Positions 41,001 to 53,700 of a DNA stretch of 64,000 nt are shown here, one piece after another. The stretch covers positions 1-64,000 of the forward strand of contig JALNQF010000183.1 of assembly GCA_028456385.1 (NCBI GenBank). Direction: 5' to 3'. The stretch's first letter is position 1. Each line of letters starts with the position of its first letter. Made by a program: the position numbers and the translations under genes. Origin of the DNA: Ophiosphaerella korrae. Lineage: Eukaryota; Ascomycota; Dothideomycetes; Pleosporales; Phaeosphaeriaceae. Under the pieces are notes generated by a model that saw nothing but the letters and a program-made list of their open reading frames with translations, did not search any database and was not told where the DNA came from.

Positions 41001-44000
41001 TAACTAAGTATAGTTTTATACTAGCGTATAATTATAAACCTCTAATTAGTATTTTTCTAAAGCGTAACTAGTTAATAAATAGGAAATTTAACTAAGCTAC
41101 TAAGCCTAAAGGCTTTAAGTATTTTATACTCTATTTAAGCGTTAGTTCTTTAAAATAAGCTATTTTCTATAGTAGATATTATTACTAATTATCTTTATAT
41201 CTAGCTATAAGTATTTTATAATATTAAGTTATATTAGTTTCCTTAAAGCTTTATATTAAAGTTATAGAGTAAAGTATTAACTTTATATTATTCTTTATAT
41301 AAATAGAGTAAACTAAGTAGAGTATATACTTTTATTATAGATATTATAGACTTACTATAATTTTTTATTACTAGAACTTATCTAGTATATATATTCTTTT
41401 AAAGTATTTACGCGATATTAACTAGCTATAAGTTTAGCTATTCTTCTATTTACTAAAGTCTAGTTATTAAATAAAGGCTATACTAGTATTACTAAGCTTA
41501 CTCTAGCTATACTATTTTAATTTAATTCTTTCTCTTTAAAGTAGCTTATTATTCTCTTTACCTCTTACTATATATATAAGATAAAAAGATAGTTGTCTTA
41601 TAATTTATATTTAACTCTCCTATTTTATATAAATATATAATATAACGTTTAGATATACTTATAGTCTATAGATTTATTTTTACTAATACTCTAAGTAAGT
41701 ATAAGTATATTAATAGAAAATTTTACTATTACTAACTAATAAAGCTTAACTTAAATATATATAAATATAGTATTGTTAAAAGTAGATAATAGTATATAAC
41801 TATTTTTACTAGTTTAAAGTTATTTTACTAACTTAGTAAGTAAAGAGCTAGATTTATACTTTATTATTAGTACTTATTAAGATAAGAGATAATTTAAAAA
41901 GAAATAAGTTAGAGAAAGTAAGTATTAAATAGTTAATAGCGTTTCTTACCTTTAGAAGTAAAGAAAGAGGTATAACCTAATATTAAATCTTAGTTAATCT
42001 AATTTTAGCCTCTAGGTATAAAAAATAAGCTACTATATACTACTTCTAGTTATAAACCTATAGCTATATAACTATACTACTTACTTTTTCTTAGAAATCT
42101 AGATACTAGTTAATTATATAATATTTAAAGTTAATCTCTTAACTATAACTATACTTACTTTTTTTATAGCTCTAAATAAGATAGTAGTAAAGAAACTAAT
42201 TAGCTACTTTATATATACTATTCTAGTAGTATTAGAAATCTTTTAAAGTAGTAAAATATTATAAGTAGCCTAGATATTTATATAGCCTATTATACTATCT
42301 ATTATACTTTTTTTTTAGTATTAGAGTTACTTTCTCTTTAGAAAAAAATATACCTAAGATTATAAAGCTTTTTAAAGCCCTTTATATAAAATATATATAA
42401 AAAGAGAAAAAGGATTAGCTAAGTCCTTTCTAATCTATTATTAGATAGAGATATCTTATACGTATTAATAAGAGTAGATAAAGAACTACTTTTATACTAT
42501 ATTAGGCTAGCTTCTTAAATAAAAACTAATTCTAACTCTATTAATATTCTAGCTTTAAGTAAATTAGGACTATTATAAAGAGATCTACAGAGTACTAAAT
42601 AAGTAATATAGTTAGATATAATAGAAGAACTAGCTTAGTTAAGTAATATATCTAGCTTAAGTAAATTATATCTATAGAAATATAGATAGAGTAAATCTAA
42701 GTAAATAATATAGTTAGGTATATTATTAGAAACTATTAGTGTATTAATAATAAAACTATATAATAGTTAGAATAACTTAAAAAGAATTCTAAAGCTACCT
42801 AGGTATAGTTATAGCTACTTTTATAGTAAAGTAAACAAGAAATAACTTTTATTATATAGATAATAAAAAGAAGTATAAATATTAATAAGTAAAGTAGTAA
42901 AATAGATACTAATAGCTATCTTATAAGTAAAAGAATATATTTTAAGTAAAGTTATATTTAAAGCTACTAGTAAAGCTATAGCTACTAGTAAAGCTAAAGC
43001 TACTAAGTAGCTAAAGAATATACTAACTACCTAACTATTTAATATTAAAATATAAAATAATATAGAGATAATACCTTAGTATAACTATATATAGATTTCT
43101 TATTACTAATATTAAATAATAACCTATCTTATATATCTATATATTTATTATTTATTTAATATTATAAACTTACCTATAAGTAGCTTATACTAAAGTAAAT
43201 AAAGTTATATATTTATTATACTTTATATATATTTTACTAGTATATATTTATATTACGTTTAGAAGTAATAAGATTAAAATAGGATAAAGTTAGTAGGGCT
43301 ATATAGAATAGTTAGAGTTACTAGGTAAGTAAGTAGTTTTTACTTCTAGAGGTAAGAATTATACTTCTAACCTAAACTTTAAATACTTATATATAACTTA
43401 TAATAATAGTAGAGTTTAGTATAAAAGTAAGCTTATATTAAAGTAATAGAATTATAGCTAAAACTACTACTAATATACTTTTATATTTTCTATAGCTTTA
43501 GATTTAGTACTAATACTTTAATAGTATAGTTAGTAAATAGATATATATTTCTAGCTATAAATATCTCTTTAATACTAGAATAGAACTAGCAATATAGAAG
43601 CTTAGTAGTACACTACTTTAAACTTTAATTTATTTTAATTATTAAGCTTCTACTATTACGTAGTATACTAAAAGAGTAAAAATTTCTTTTATAGCTATCT
43701 AGAGTTTAATAAGTAAAGGTTTCTAAGTAGTATTACTTCTATAAGAGTATTTTAGCTATAACTTAGCTTTTACTTTTTATATAAAAGCTTTATAAATTTA
43801 TAAGTAGTTTATATACTATATAAAACTTAAATATAAAGTAGACTTCTTTACTAATATTAATATATATCTCTTTAATATAAGTATCTATAATAGTATTAAG
43901 CTAATACTTTTAGAACTATATTATTATACTTAACTACATTAAGTATTTAGTAAGCGTCTTTATATTTTTTATATTAAAGAAAATAAATATATTATAGAAC

Positions 44001-44289
44001 TACTATAGACTTAGTTATAAAATAGTATTAAGGATATTAGTCTCTACTATATATAAAGAACCTAGTAGTAAAAAGTAAAAGAGTTACTATTCTTTTACTA
44101 TTATATTAATCTACTATAACTATATCTTTACTCTTTATATAGTAGAGTTTAAAAGGCTATAATTATAGATAGATAGATAATACTAAATAAGTAAGCTTTT
44201 ATAATAACGTAAAAGATTACTAAGCTAGTTAGATTACTAACTTAGTTACTTTTTTTTAGTATTATAAATACTACTTCTATACTACTATA
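38008..44289. other. Unclassified RIP-mutated relic sequence
   Basis: No intact gene. This resumes the locus interrupted by element C. A 116-bp tandem repeat family lies at its left end (38376-38990, listed separately). Around 39,750-40,380 the minus strand reads as a long frame with only scattered stops, suggesting a dead coding region that I cannot assign. The remaining sequence shows no LTRs or inverted repeats that I could recognise by eye. Confidence 0.55.
38376..38990. repeat. 116-bp repeat, four copies in two pairs
   Basis: Units beginning AGTTAGCTTAAGTCTAAG start at 38376, 38492, 38763 and 38879, so each pair is spaced exactly 116 bases. The pairs themselves are duplicated together with a flanking segment rich in TTTCTTTATA (about 38,310-38,375 and 38,700-38,762). 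Copies differ by transitions. It resembles an internal minisatellite of a dead element. Confidence 0.75.
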
Positions 44290-46010
44290 TCTTAATAACC
44301 TAATAAAATTATATTAAAGTAAAAAAGTAGAGTTAAGCTTACTTTTTAAACTTTAGTATCTAGCTAATTTTAAAGCTAGTAACGTACTACTAAAGCTTTT
44401 AATATCTATTAATAGTAGCTCTCTAACTAGCTTAAAGAAATTACTTTACGCGTAACTATATAACCTAGCTACTAGAAACTAACTATAACTAAAGAGTAAA
44501 TAATTATCTAATATATTCTTAACTTTAACTAATAAAGATTTACGCTCTAGCTCTATAAAGTAGTAAATATAGTTAATAAACTACTTACTATATAAAGTAA
44601 AAAGCTTATAAGTAAAAAGTAGGCTATATACTTTATAGTACGTTTAGATAAACTAAAAATAGCTTTTAATTAAGTAAAAGATTACTAAAAAATACTCTAA
44701 AAAGATTTTAAAGTTATTAGTAGGTAGTTTAAGCTTATAGAAGAGACTAAAGCTTAGTATAAAGTAGTAGATAAAGACGTCTATAACTTTAATAAGACTA
44801 GCTTCTAGATAAGAGTAATTAGGTTTATAAATGTTATTATAGGCTTAAAGAAGTATTAATAACTTACTCTTACTTAGAGTAGTAATTATAAGTAAGTTAT
44901 AGTAAGCTAAAGTATCTATATAATAGAGTATATAATTTTACTATTTATTATCTATAAAAGATACGTCTATATCTTTACTTAGTATAAAGAGATAGATATA
45001 CTACTTAATTAAAAGCTATTAGTCTTAGAAAATAGTTAGATAACTAATATACTTAGCTTAAAGTAGTTAAAGTACTTTAATACGTATATAAAGTTACGTT
45101 AAGTAAAAGTATACTAGCTACTTATCTTAGATAGCTATAAGAGCTACTTTAACTAAGATTTTAAAGACTACTACTTTAAAAACAAGATCTTAACTCTCTA
45201 TATACCTACTTATTTATTATATATCGTTTAGCTACTTAATATAGTATACTTCTTACTACTAAAGTATAAGTACTATAAACGTATATAAGACTTAGTATAG
45301 AAATATATCTTCTATATTAATAAAGAAGGCTTTTTTCTAGCTTTTAAAGACGTATTTTTTAATATATTTACTAAGCAAAACTATAAGAAAGCTTTTAAAG
45401 CTTTAGGACTTATTCCTCTAAATATATAGTAAGTACTAGATTACTTTAACGTACGTATTTATACCCTACTAGGACTCTTACTACTAGAAACGCTATAGTA
45501 GTTAAAGACTCTAAGTAATACTTATAAATTTAGGTCTTAGTTAAAGCTCTTAAGTAGCTCTCTTTATTACTTACTTACTACTATATAGAGCTTCCTTTAC
45601 TAGCTTATTAAAGGTACTAAATTAATACTATATAAAAGCGTTCTTTAAAATACTTATATAAAAGAGCTTAAAAAGTAATTAGAAGTAATAACTAAGTAAA
45701 AGTTATATAAAAGAAAGTAAATTTAGTATAGTAAAACTATAGAATATAGAAAGATATTAATATAAGTAGCTATAGAGGTATTAATAGCTATATAGAAGAG
45801 TAAAAAGACTTATAGTAAAAGTAACTATAAAAGAGCTTAGCTAAATTAATAGTACTATAGAAACTATAAGAAGACTAAGTATAATATGTAAACGTACTAA
45901 AAAGATAAAGAAGAAACTTCTAAATTAGATAGTAGTATTATAGTAGTAAAGAGTACTAAGTAAAGTTTATTATTAACTTCTAAAGAGGTAGTATTTATAA
46001 TACTAAGAAA
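44290..46010 (+). pseudogene. pogo-type (DDE_1) transposase relic
   Basis: A plus-strand degenerate transposase. Recognisable landmarks in order: a KLT...EQ-like helix-turn-helix (CENP-B type) segment near 44,490-44,590; a segment RLDKLKIAF near 44,650; then VYNFNKTSF at about 44,768-44,800, which matches the DETGF-type first catalytic block of pogo transposases with Asp/Glu altered; and a downstream part INKEGFFLAFKDVFF...FTKQN...KAFKALGLIPLN at about 45,320-45,420, typical of the C-terminal half of the fungal family. Stops and Gly/Glu-to-Arg/Lys/Ser changes fit RIP. I did not locate terminal inverted repeats. Confidence 0.72.
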
Positions 46011-46369
46011 AAGTAACTAGCTTAGTAATCTTTTATATTCCTAATAGATTATAAGTAGTAAGATATAATCTATCTAGGTATAAAAGTTACTATCTAAAAG
46101 ATAACTAGACTACTAATCTTCTTAATAGAGGCGTAAAAAAAATAGGTATAAGGATATATCTTTAAATCTAACTAAATATCTAAGTATATAGTATAGTAAG
46201 TAGTAGACTAGTTTTCTTACTATATAAGAGTATTTATAATAGTCTAAGTAATATACTTAATAGTAGTTTAAGTATAGATCTAACTAAAGATTAGAGATAA
46301 GTATTTAGGTTAGATTCTAATAGATTCCTTACTTTACTATAGCTAGACTAGTTTTAAACCTAATTACGC

Positions 46370-46960
46370 TATTAATATTAAAGCTAGTTATAGTAACTAT
46401 TATTTCCTAGGCCTTAGCGTCTAGGTAGATATAGGCTAGTTCTAGGTTAAGACTTTACTCTCTAATTCTATAATATATATATTGCTTAGAGTCTTTATCT
46501 ATATATCTAGTAAGCTTTACCTTATAAGATACTAGAGTTTCTAAACCTAGAATATTAAGATAGTCTACTACTATCTTAATTTTATTTAAGTATTCTTTAA
46601 GCCTAAGATAGTATATCTTCTTTTCTAGATATTTACGTTATAACTTTACGTAGCAATTGTTATAGTAGCCTTAATATTAGATAAGCTAGCTAAATAGTTA
46701 ACGTCTAAGCTAATCTAATATCTTATATACCTAGTTAACTACTATACTAGATTTTTAAGTACTACTTTAATTACTTATATCTTTAGTTAGCTTTCTATTA
46801 GGTTCTATATTAACTAACGTAAGTTATACTACTTTAGTCTTTCTAAACTCTTCTATATATATTTTATTAGTAGTTATAGTTAGGTTAAAAGTATCTTTAA
46901 GTTCTATTAAAGAAGGATCTAGTAAAGGGCTATATAAAGGGCTAAGAGGTAGAAGAAAGT
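46370..46960 (-). pseudogene. Unidentified coding-like relic
   Basis: On the minus strand one frame stays mostly open for long stretches, for example the segment encoding DPSLIELKDTFNLTI near 46,890-46,920, and later parts rich in Tyr, Leu and Lys. It looks like a protein gene damaged by RIP. I do not recognise the family, and it may belong to another transposon. Confidence 0.35.
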
Positions 46961-47149
46961 ACTTAAGTATATTGTTTTTACTTAGTAGAATTATCTTTAT
47001 ACTTAATATAGATTTAGTTATATATAGCTTAGTAGTACTATTAGCTTCTATAATATATTTAGTATACGCAAGAATACTTTTAATTTACTAGTATATAGTA
47101 ACTAACTTTATAAGTTATAAAAAAAGTAGAACTAGTTAAATATAAGGTT

Positions 47150-47785
47150 TTGTTGCGCTCTAACCTTAACTTACCTAGTAGTTTGTCTACTTTTAGCGTG
47201 CGCACAGTTCCTCGTTATATTAGATACGTATATTGTAGGCTAGCCTCTCTTGTTAGACTTAGGTAGAGTTGCTTATAGTATAGTAGAGAATAAGCTAAGC
47301 GTATAAGGAGAGTAATATAAATCGCTAGACTAAATAGGGCCTTATAAAATATACACACTCTCTCTACGCAAGATAATTAAGTTGCGATAGAAAGGAGTAG
47401 AGGTAGGGTTTAGCGCTACGAGAAAGGCTTAGTGTTAAGATAATCTCGCTATTACTAAAAGGGTTTAGTTTTAGTAACAAAATTTAAAAAGGCAAGCTAA
47501 GTAAAAGTTGTAGTTAAATACTATTAAGAGGCCTTATATTCTACGCAATACAAAACAACTACAAAGTATAAAGATATTATTAGAAGTTAATAGTAGAAGA
47601 AAGAAATACGTTAGGTTTATTTTACTAACGTTTACAGGTCGCCTACACTACTCTTGTTAGTCTATCTCTAGTCGGAATCTCGTATATATAGAGAGAGAGA
47701 GACTTTAGCTAGCATCCCTAATTAATTTTCACTAAAAGCATATAAAGAATTAGACAGTTGGCTAGCTACAAACTAAGTGGGGTAA
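47150..47785. other. Transition between AT-rich block and gene cluster
   Basis: No gene. Composition rises gradually; CpG, GCG and GGG steps reappear. A short GA microsatellite lies at about 47,689-47,702. The NRPS stop codon is at 47786-47788, so this stretch should hold its 3' UTR and terminator, but no clear polyadenylation signal stands out. Confidence 0.6.
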
Positions 47786-50700
47786 TTAATCTGCATATAG
47801 AAGTACATGCTGCGCCAACTTTAACGGACTCTGAGCAGCAAAGATGGCTCGAAGGGGAATATCAAAGCCCCGCGTTCGTAATCGATGATGAAGAGCAACG
47901 GCAGAAGTAGAATCCGCCCCGGCCGAGAAGAACGAAGCACTAGGAGATAGTCCACTGTCGCCCATGTCCAAGCAAGCAGTCATCTCTCCCTGGATCGTTG
48001 TTACAATCTCCTCCATTGAAATAACCTGGTTGGAATCCCCTGACCGATTAAAGCTAGAACGAGAACCCGAGATTAGACTGTAGTCGCGCGGACCTGGGTC
48101 TAACGAATTAAGGTTGGTGAAACGCGCTTGTAGCTCAGAAATCGAACATTCATCCGCGAAAGCGTTAAGAATAATCTCCAGGGCATTTTCGATATATTCA
48201 ATAGTACCTGGCAATGAATGATTTGTATTATGCTCAATGTGTAGTGACCATCGACCAGCGTCCAGCTCGAACCACTCTAGCATGAGCGGAAACTTTGAAC
48301 CGCGAGCAAACTGCGGATTTGCCGAGATCCTGCAGTTGGGCAACCGCAGATAGTTGTCAAGACTGGCACTACGAGGGTGAAATGTTACGATGCACTCAAA
48401 GAGGGGGTGATAGAGGGCTCCACTTGGAAAGTTGAGTGTCTCTAGAATTTTGCTGAATGGAATGGCATTAGCCAGGGCTCCGAGAGCAGAGTCGCGAACT
48501 TCGGTCAGAACTGTATTGGTTGTTGCACTTCCCTTAGTAGCTGACTTCACTCGTATCGGAAGACGATCGAGGAATTGCCCCAAGGCTTCCCGTTCAATTT
48601 GCGATGACCTGCCGGCATTAGGTGCACCCAAGACAATGTCGTTCTCCCCCGAAAGTTGCTGTAGCATGAGAGCGGCGGCAGCTAGCCCCATCTGATGATG
48701 CGTGATGCCTAGCCGTCGTATCAGTGTATTTAGCGTAGTGACCAACTTGCCACTAAATTCACAGATTCGGGAGGCACCATCAAATGTCGCCAATGGCGAC
48801 GAAAAGAAAGAGCGTCGAAGTAGAGATGGCCTGTGATCATCGTAGCTGTGGCCGCCCAAGTAATTGCTCCAGAATCCTCGCTCATTCTGTGACGGTCGTT
48901 GAATCCATCGGTCAGAATCTAGATGCCGGGGTCTTTCGTGTACCACAAGAGCAGCTCCAGAGTAGGCCATAGATGTGAGTTCGAGGAAATGTTGAAGAGT
49001 GCCTAAGTCGGCGATAATGTGAGATGCGACAAGAATAAGTTGCGTTACTGCACCTCCAGTTTTACTTTCTCCGCTATTGTCCCGGATTAAATGGATACGA
49101 ATCAGTTCGTCACGCACGGGATCGAAGCGATAATTCACCTCAGTGTTGATATCGAGCTGCGTAACCTCGCGAACTGTTGGACAGGATTCGGATAGGATCC
49201 TTTTTGGGCCGTCCGGTCCTTCCACAACATTCGAGCGAAAGACGGGGTCAGACGCAAGGGCCGCATTAAGAGAATCTACCAGTTTAAAAATATCCACTGC
49301 GCCATTGATATATATAATGTTGGCGATATTGAACGCAGTGACAGTTGAAGCGACTTGGTACTGAAACCATACTTGGCGTTCGAGTTCTGTCAGCTCCATA
49401 GTGGACAACATATCACTACGCTGAAAGTTGATGTCGTTTTCAGATTCGAAGATCTTTACCGGCTGACTAACTTCCACCTTGGTCTTTATCAGGTGTTTGA
49501 TGATATCGATCTGGCCCCGAAAAGAAGGAGTTGGAAGGAGTTCACGTACGGTAATATTAACACTAAATGCCGCGGTAAGCCGTGTCGCGAGTAGCATGAC
49601 TAGTACTGAATAACCTCCGAGCGTGAAGAAATCGTTAGAGTCTTTTAGCTGCATGTTGGAGTCCAGTTGGAGTACTCGACGCCATTCTTCCGCCAGCCTG
49701 AATTTGACATCATCTTGTGCCGAGGTTGGCAAGATAATGTTGCGGGTTGATAGCCTGCTAGTGTATTCAGCCTCCAATACTGTAGTGTCAATCTTGCCGT
49801 TTGCTGTCCGTGGAAATTCCTCGCGATGCACGATGGCCTGTGGTACCCAAGATGGCAGTAACTCCCTACTAAGTCGATCACATAGGGAAGTGGTCAGCTT
49901 TTCCGAACCTGGGCCCCCCTGCGACTTGTTGCAAAGAATAAATGCTACTAGTGTATCGTTAATAACGGCGGCGGCGCACTGTGAAATGCCCTCGTCGGCT
50001 GGCCCTGACAGGATGGCCTGCTCCACACCCGCTAGTTCGACACGGAACCCGCGAATCTTGACCTGGCGGTCCATCCGGCCCAAATAAGTAACTCGGCCAT
50101 CCTGGCCACGTATCCCATAATCGCCGGTACGGAACATGCGTTCCTCCTGGTGCCAAGGATCTGATAGAATGCGCTGGGCTGCTTGTCTGGGAGCGTTGAT
50201 ATACTCTCGCAGAACCTGGATACCTGCAACGCAGATTTCTCCTTGTGCTCCGTCTGGAACTTGACAGTTCTTTTCATCGAGAATATACATGCGAGCCGTA
50301 TCGGTGGAAATTCCGATTGTAACCGCATCTCCTGGGATCAGACGCGTGATCGAGGTCCAAACCGTACACTATGCTAGGGTTACCTTTCATGTTCCTACCG
50401 TCTTAAATCATGAAGACGTACCTCTGCGGGTCCATATGCGTTGTAGAACAGCGTATGGCTGGCAAATTTGTTTACTAGCGTGTTTGTTACTGACTCGCCC
50501 GTTGAGTATAGCTACCGAAAAATATCAATCGACGAAGCTCTCTAGAGTAAAATAGGGAACTCACAATCTCAAGGTCTGGGAACTTGTCTAGCTCTAAAAC
50601 CGAAAGTACTGAGGGCGTGATTATTGCCGTATTAACCCCGCGAAGATGAGCATATGGGTCAGACGAATCCCGAAGGACGAGAGTAGCTCCATGAAGTAAC

Positions 50701-53700
50701 GCAGAAAAAATCTCTTGATTACAGACGTCAAAGGCGGGCGACATGAACTGAGCGATTCGGCGTCCTGGAGCTGCAAATAGAGTTGCCTCAGCATTGCTCT
50801 GCAATGCCATGAATCCGCGGTTAGATATAGGAATCCCTTTAGGTGTGCCAGTTGTGCCCGAAGTAAAGACGATAAAGAGGGTAGAGTCTGGAGTGGCTGC
50901 GTCGGGCAGCCTGGTATGTTCATTCTGGCTAGGATCCTCGCTAAGAATGCTGTCCACGGCTAATATCTTTATACCTGCCATTGGAGGTACCTCGCATTCC
51001 TGTGTTGTCATAGGTAGCAGCAACGCAACTGCTCCGCTCTTTTCACATACTATGGCTTTTCGATCCATAGACCATTTAGGATCCAGAGGTACATATGTGC
51101 GGCCTGCTTTGAGAACCCCCAGCAAGCCGAGTATCCACCGAACAGTCCCGTCGCCATATAGGGTAATGGCCCCAGCACCGGACACACTGGTGATGATACG
51201 ATTAGCAATGATATTTGTTAGCCTATCAAGCTCACAGTAGGCGAGTTGACTTCCGGCGCAATCCTCGATCGCTATCTGCTCGGGAAATTGGTCGACCGAT
51301 TCTTGCAGAGCCATCTTCACTGTTTGCTTGCTAGTCTTACTTCTGGCTCGTTCTGCAAGATTCAGCGCAGATTCCTGAAGCTGATTAATCTTCATGCAGT
51401 CTTCCACTCGAGACTCGTGTAACAGGCTGTAGAGCGCATGCTTGAAATGTTCGCCGATTCGCCGTATAGTTTGGTCCTCAAATTTTGCGATGTCGTATAA
51501 AACTCGCAGATTTCCATTCGCTTCAACAAGCATGCTCAGAGGGTAGTCGCTCCTCTCTAGAGACTCCACTCGAATTGGAGGCGGCGTTGAAAATTCATCG
51601 GGTAGTGGTAGCTGCATTGCTAAAAGGTTGCCTATGCAGCGGCTGATTCCGACTTGGTCTGAGCGCGCCCAAGTATACTCGCCGACCATTGTAAGGTCAT
51701 CCATTATTCGCTGAAGCCGAACTGCCACAGATTCGTTTGCGCCAAATCTGAAAACAAGGGGGAGGGTCGCTAGGTATGGGCCAATCGTGTTCATATGGTC
51801 GGGTTGCGTTGCTCGATCTGAGAAGACTGCACCAATGATAACAGTGCTACTGCGCTCGATAGCACTAATCGCCATTGCCCAAGCAGCGTAGTATACGCAC
51901 GCCACTGATACGCGACTTTTGCCCGCAAGGGCTGTCGCCTCACTCATTCGGGCTGAAGTTTCGAAGTAGGCAGTCTTCGTGCCCTGCTCGATAGCAGCAC
52001 GTTTTCTTTGAGTATCGTTATTAATTCGTTTACCCACATTGTTATCCAGAGATATGTCTCTAAGGTATTCAGAGAAGAAAGCTCTTGCTCTTGCGTCCCG
52101 TGCTCGCTGAATGGCAATGAGCCCGAGATTAGCGTCAATGGAGGAAGGGCGGCAGACTAGTGACCGTCCTTGTGCAGCTCGCTCGACGTTGTCGAGTACT
52201 AATCTAAATGATGATCCATCCATAAGGCTATGATGCACGGTGAGTACGACGGTGAGTTCATTGGTCCCCTTCGGTATACTAATTCCAGTGCTATTTCTCG
52301 CAGATGTGGCGGTCTGGTGATAAGCGAAGAAGTCGAGGGCACACCCTAGTCCGATGGTCATGCTAACTCCCCTTACAGCAGCTTCATACTCATTGCGGCA
52401 GTTGTAAATCTCCAGTTTTGGTGCCCTGTAAGCCCTCTTGTGAACAATATGTGCGCCGTATCCAATTGATAAGCAGATATCGGTCCTGAAAACCGGTTCA
52501 GCTTGCCATACCGCGCGCCATGCCCTCTCAACCATCCCGGCATAGGTACCGCTATAGCTCAGCTTGACCTGGTTGACATTTTTCGATGTGTCCGCCAACG
52601 TTGGAATCGCCAACTCCAGCTGTAGGCTAGTCAAGGGCCCAATTTCGAAGCTTCCATCCGCCAGGCCCAGTAAGCTGCGAGCTTGTTCTCGAAGATCCTT
52701 CAACTGCTGTACAACGGTGGCATCTCTGATAATCTTAGGTGACAGATTTCCGGAACTAGGGGTTGCTGAGATATGTTGTGCCAGCTCTGAAAACGTTTGG
52801 CACTTAAAAAGGTCTCTAACAGTGACATGCAAACCGCGCCGACGAAGGACGGAAACCAACCTGAGTGCCAAGAGTGAGGATCCGCCCAATCCTAGGAACG
52901 AATCTTCGGCCTTGATCTTGCCGAGCTTCACGCCTTCACATCCAAGCACTTCCGCCGAAGCATGAAGCACATCTGCGAGCCGTTCCTCCTCTTCTACTTT
53001 TTTTGCTGCTTGTATTTCGAGGGACATTGGGGGTTTGGGACCCTTTCCAATATCGATCGCGGCTAGAATGTCGAAAACCCCCCCAGGCTGCACTTTTCCA
53101 TTCGACGAGAGTGGGATGTCTTCAACGGCTTCAATCCGATATGGTATACAGTACGAGCACATACTAAGATTTGCCTTCGCAAGCAAAACACCCGTATTCA
53201 CATTCGGTGGTGTTACTACCGCAACGATGCCATGCTCTGTCGCCGCTGCATGGACTGACTTGACACCAAGTGACACGCTGGCGCGGTAAAGCGCCTCTTC
53301 CACATCCCGGTCGAGATTCACTAGAAAGCCTCTATTTTTGACTGTGCGATCTTTCCGGCCGCGGAACTCCATTACTCGGTCGCCATCCGGACCCTGTACC
53401 CATCGGCCGTAGTCACCAGTTCTGTAAACGCGAAGGCCATTCCAGAAAACAAAGCTATCGTTCGTCTTGAGCTCGTCCTTGTAATATCCTTTAGCGACAC
53501 TATCGCCTGAGATGACGATTTCTCCATCAACTAAATCATCCTCTAAGACGGTAGAGTCACAACTTAAAAGATGGATCGGACTCTGCTCCATGACGCAGCC
53601 GATCAAGAAAGGGTTAATCTCTCCAGTTTGTGGGTCCCGCTTGACATCATGTACACAGCCCATTGATGTCGTCTCAGTAGTTCCGTATGCAGTAAGCACC

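Larger units (their letters stand above)
1..47150. other. RIP-degraded AT-rich repeat block
   Basis: The whole stretch is strongly TA-rich, with TpA steps everywhere and long runs lacking CpA and TpG. No reading frame of normal gene length exists; the longest are about 65-100 codons and lie inside retroelement relics. The composition changes sharply near 47,150-47,786 to ordinary coding composition. This is the pattern expected from repeat-induced point mutation (C to T on both strands) in Pezizomycotina. Most of the block is a nested group of LTR retrotransposons (2894-38002); the rest is older repeat debris. I judged the composition by eye; RIP indices in sliding windows would quantify it. 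Confidence 0.93.

Noticed and set aside
1..47150. CRISPR-like or tRNA/rRNA genes in the AT-rich block
   Set aside because: Repeats present are LTRs and degenerate minisatellites without uniform spacers; no cloverleaf or rRNA signature was recognised, though I could not run a covariance search.
47689..47702. GA microsatellite near the NRPS 3' end
   Set aside because: Short simple repeat, common and without evident role.
48432..50087. Several plus-strand open frames of 60-154 codons opposite the NRPS
   Set aside because: They are shadows of the NRPS coding strand, without recognisable domains or separate gene context.
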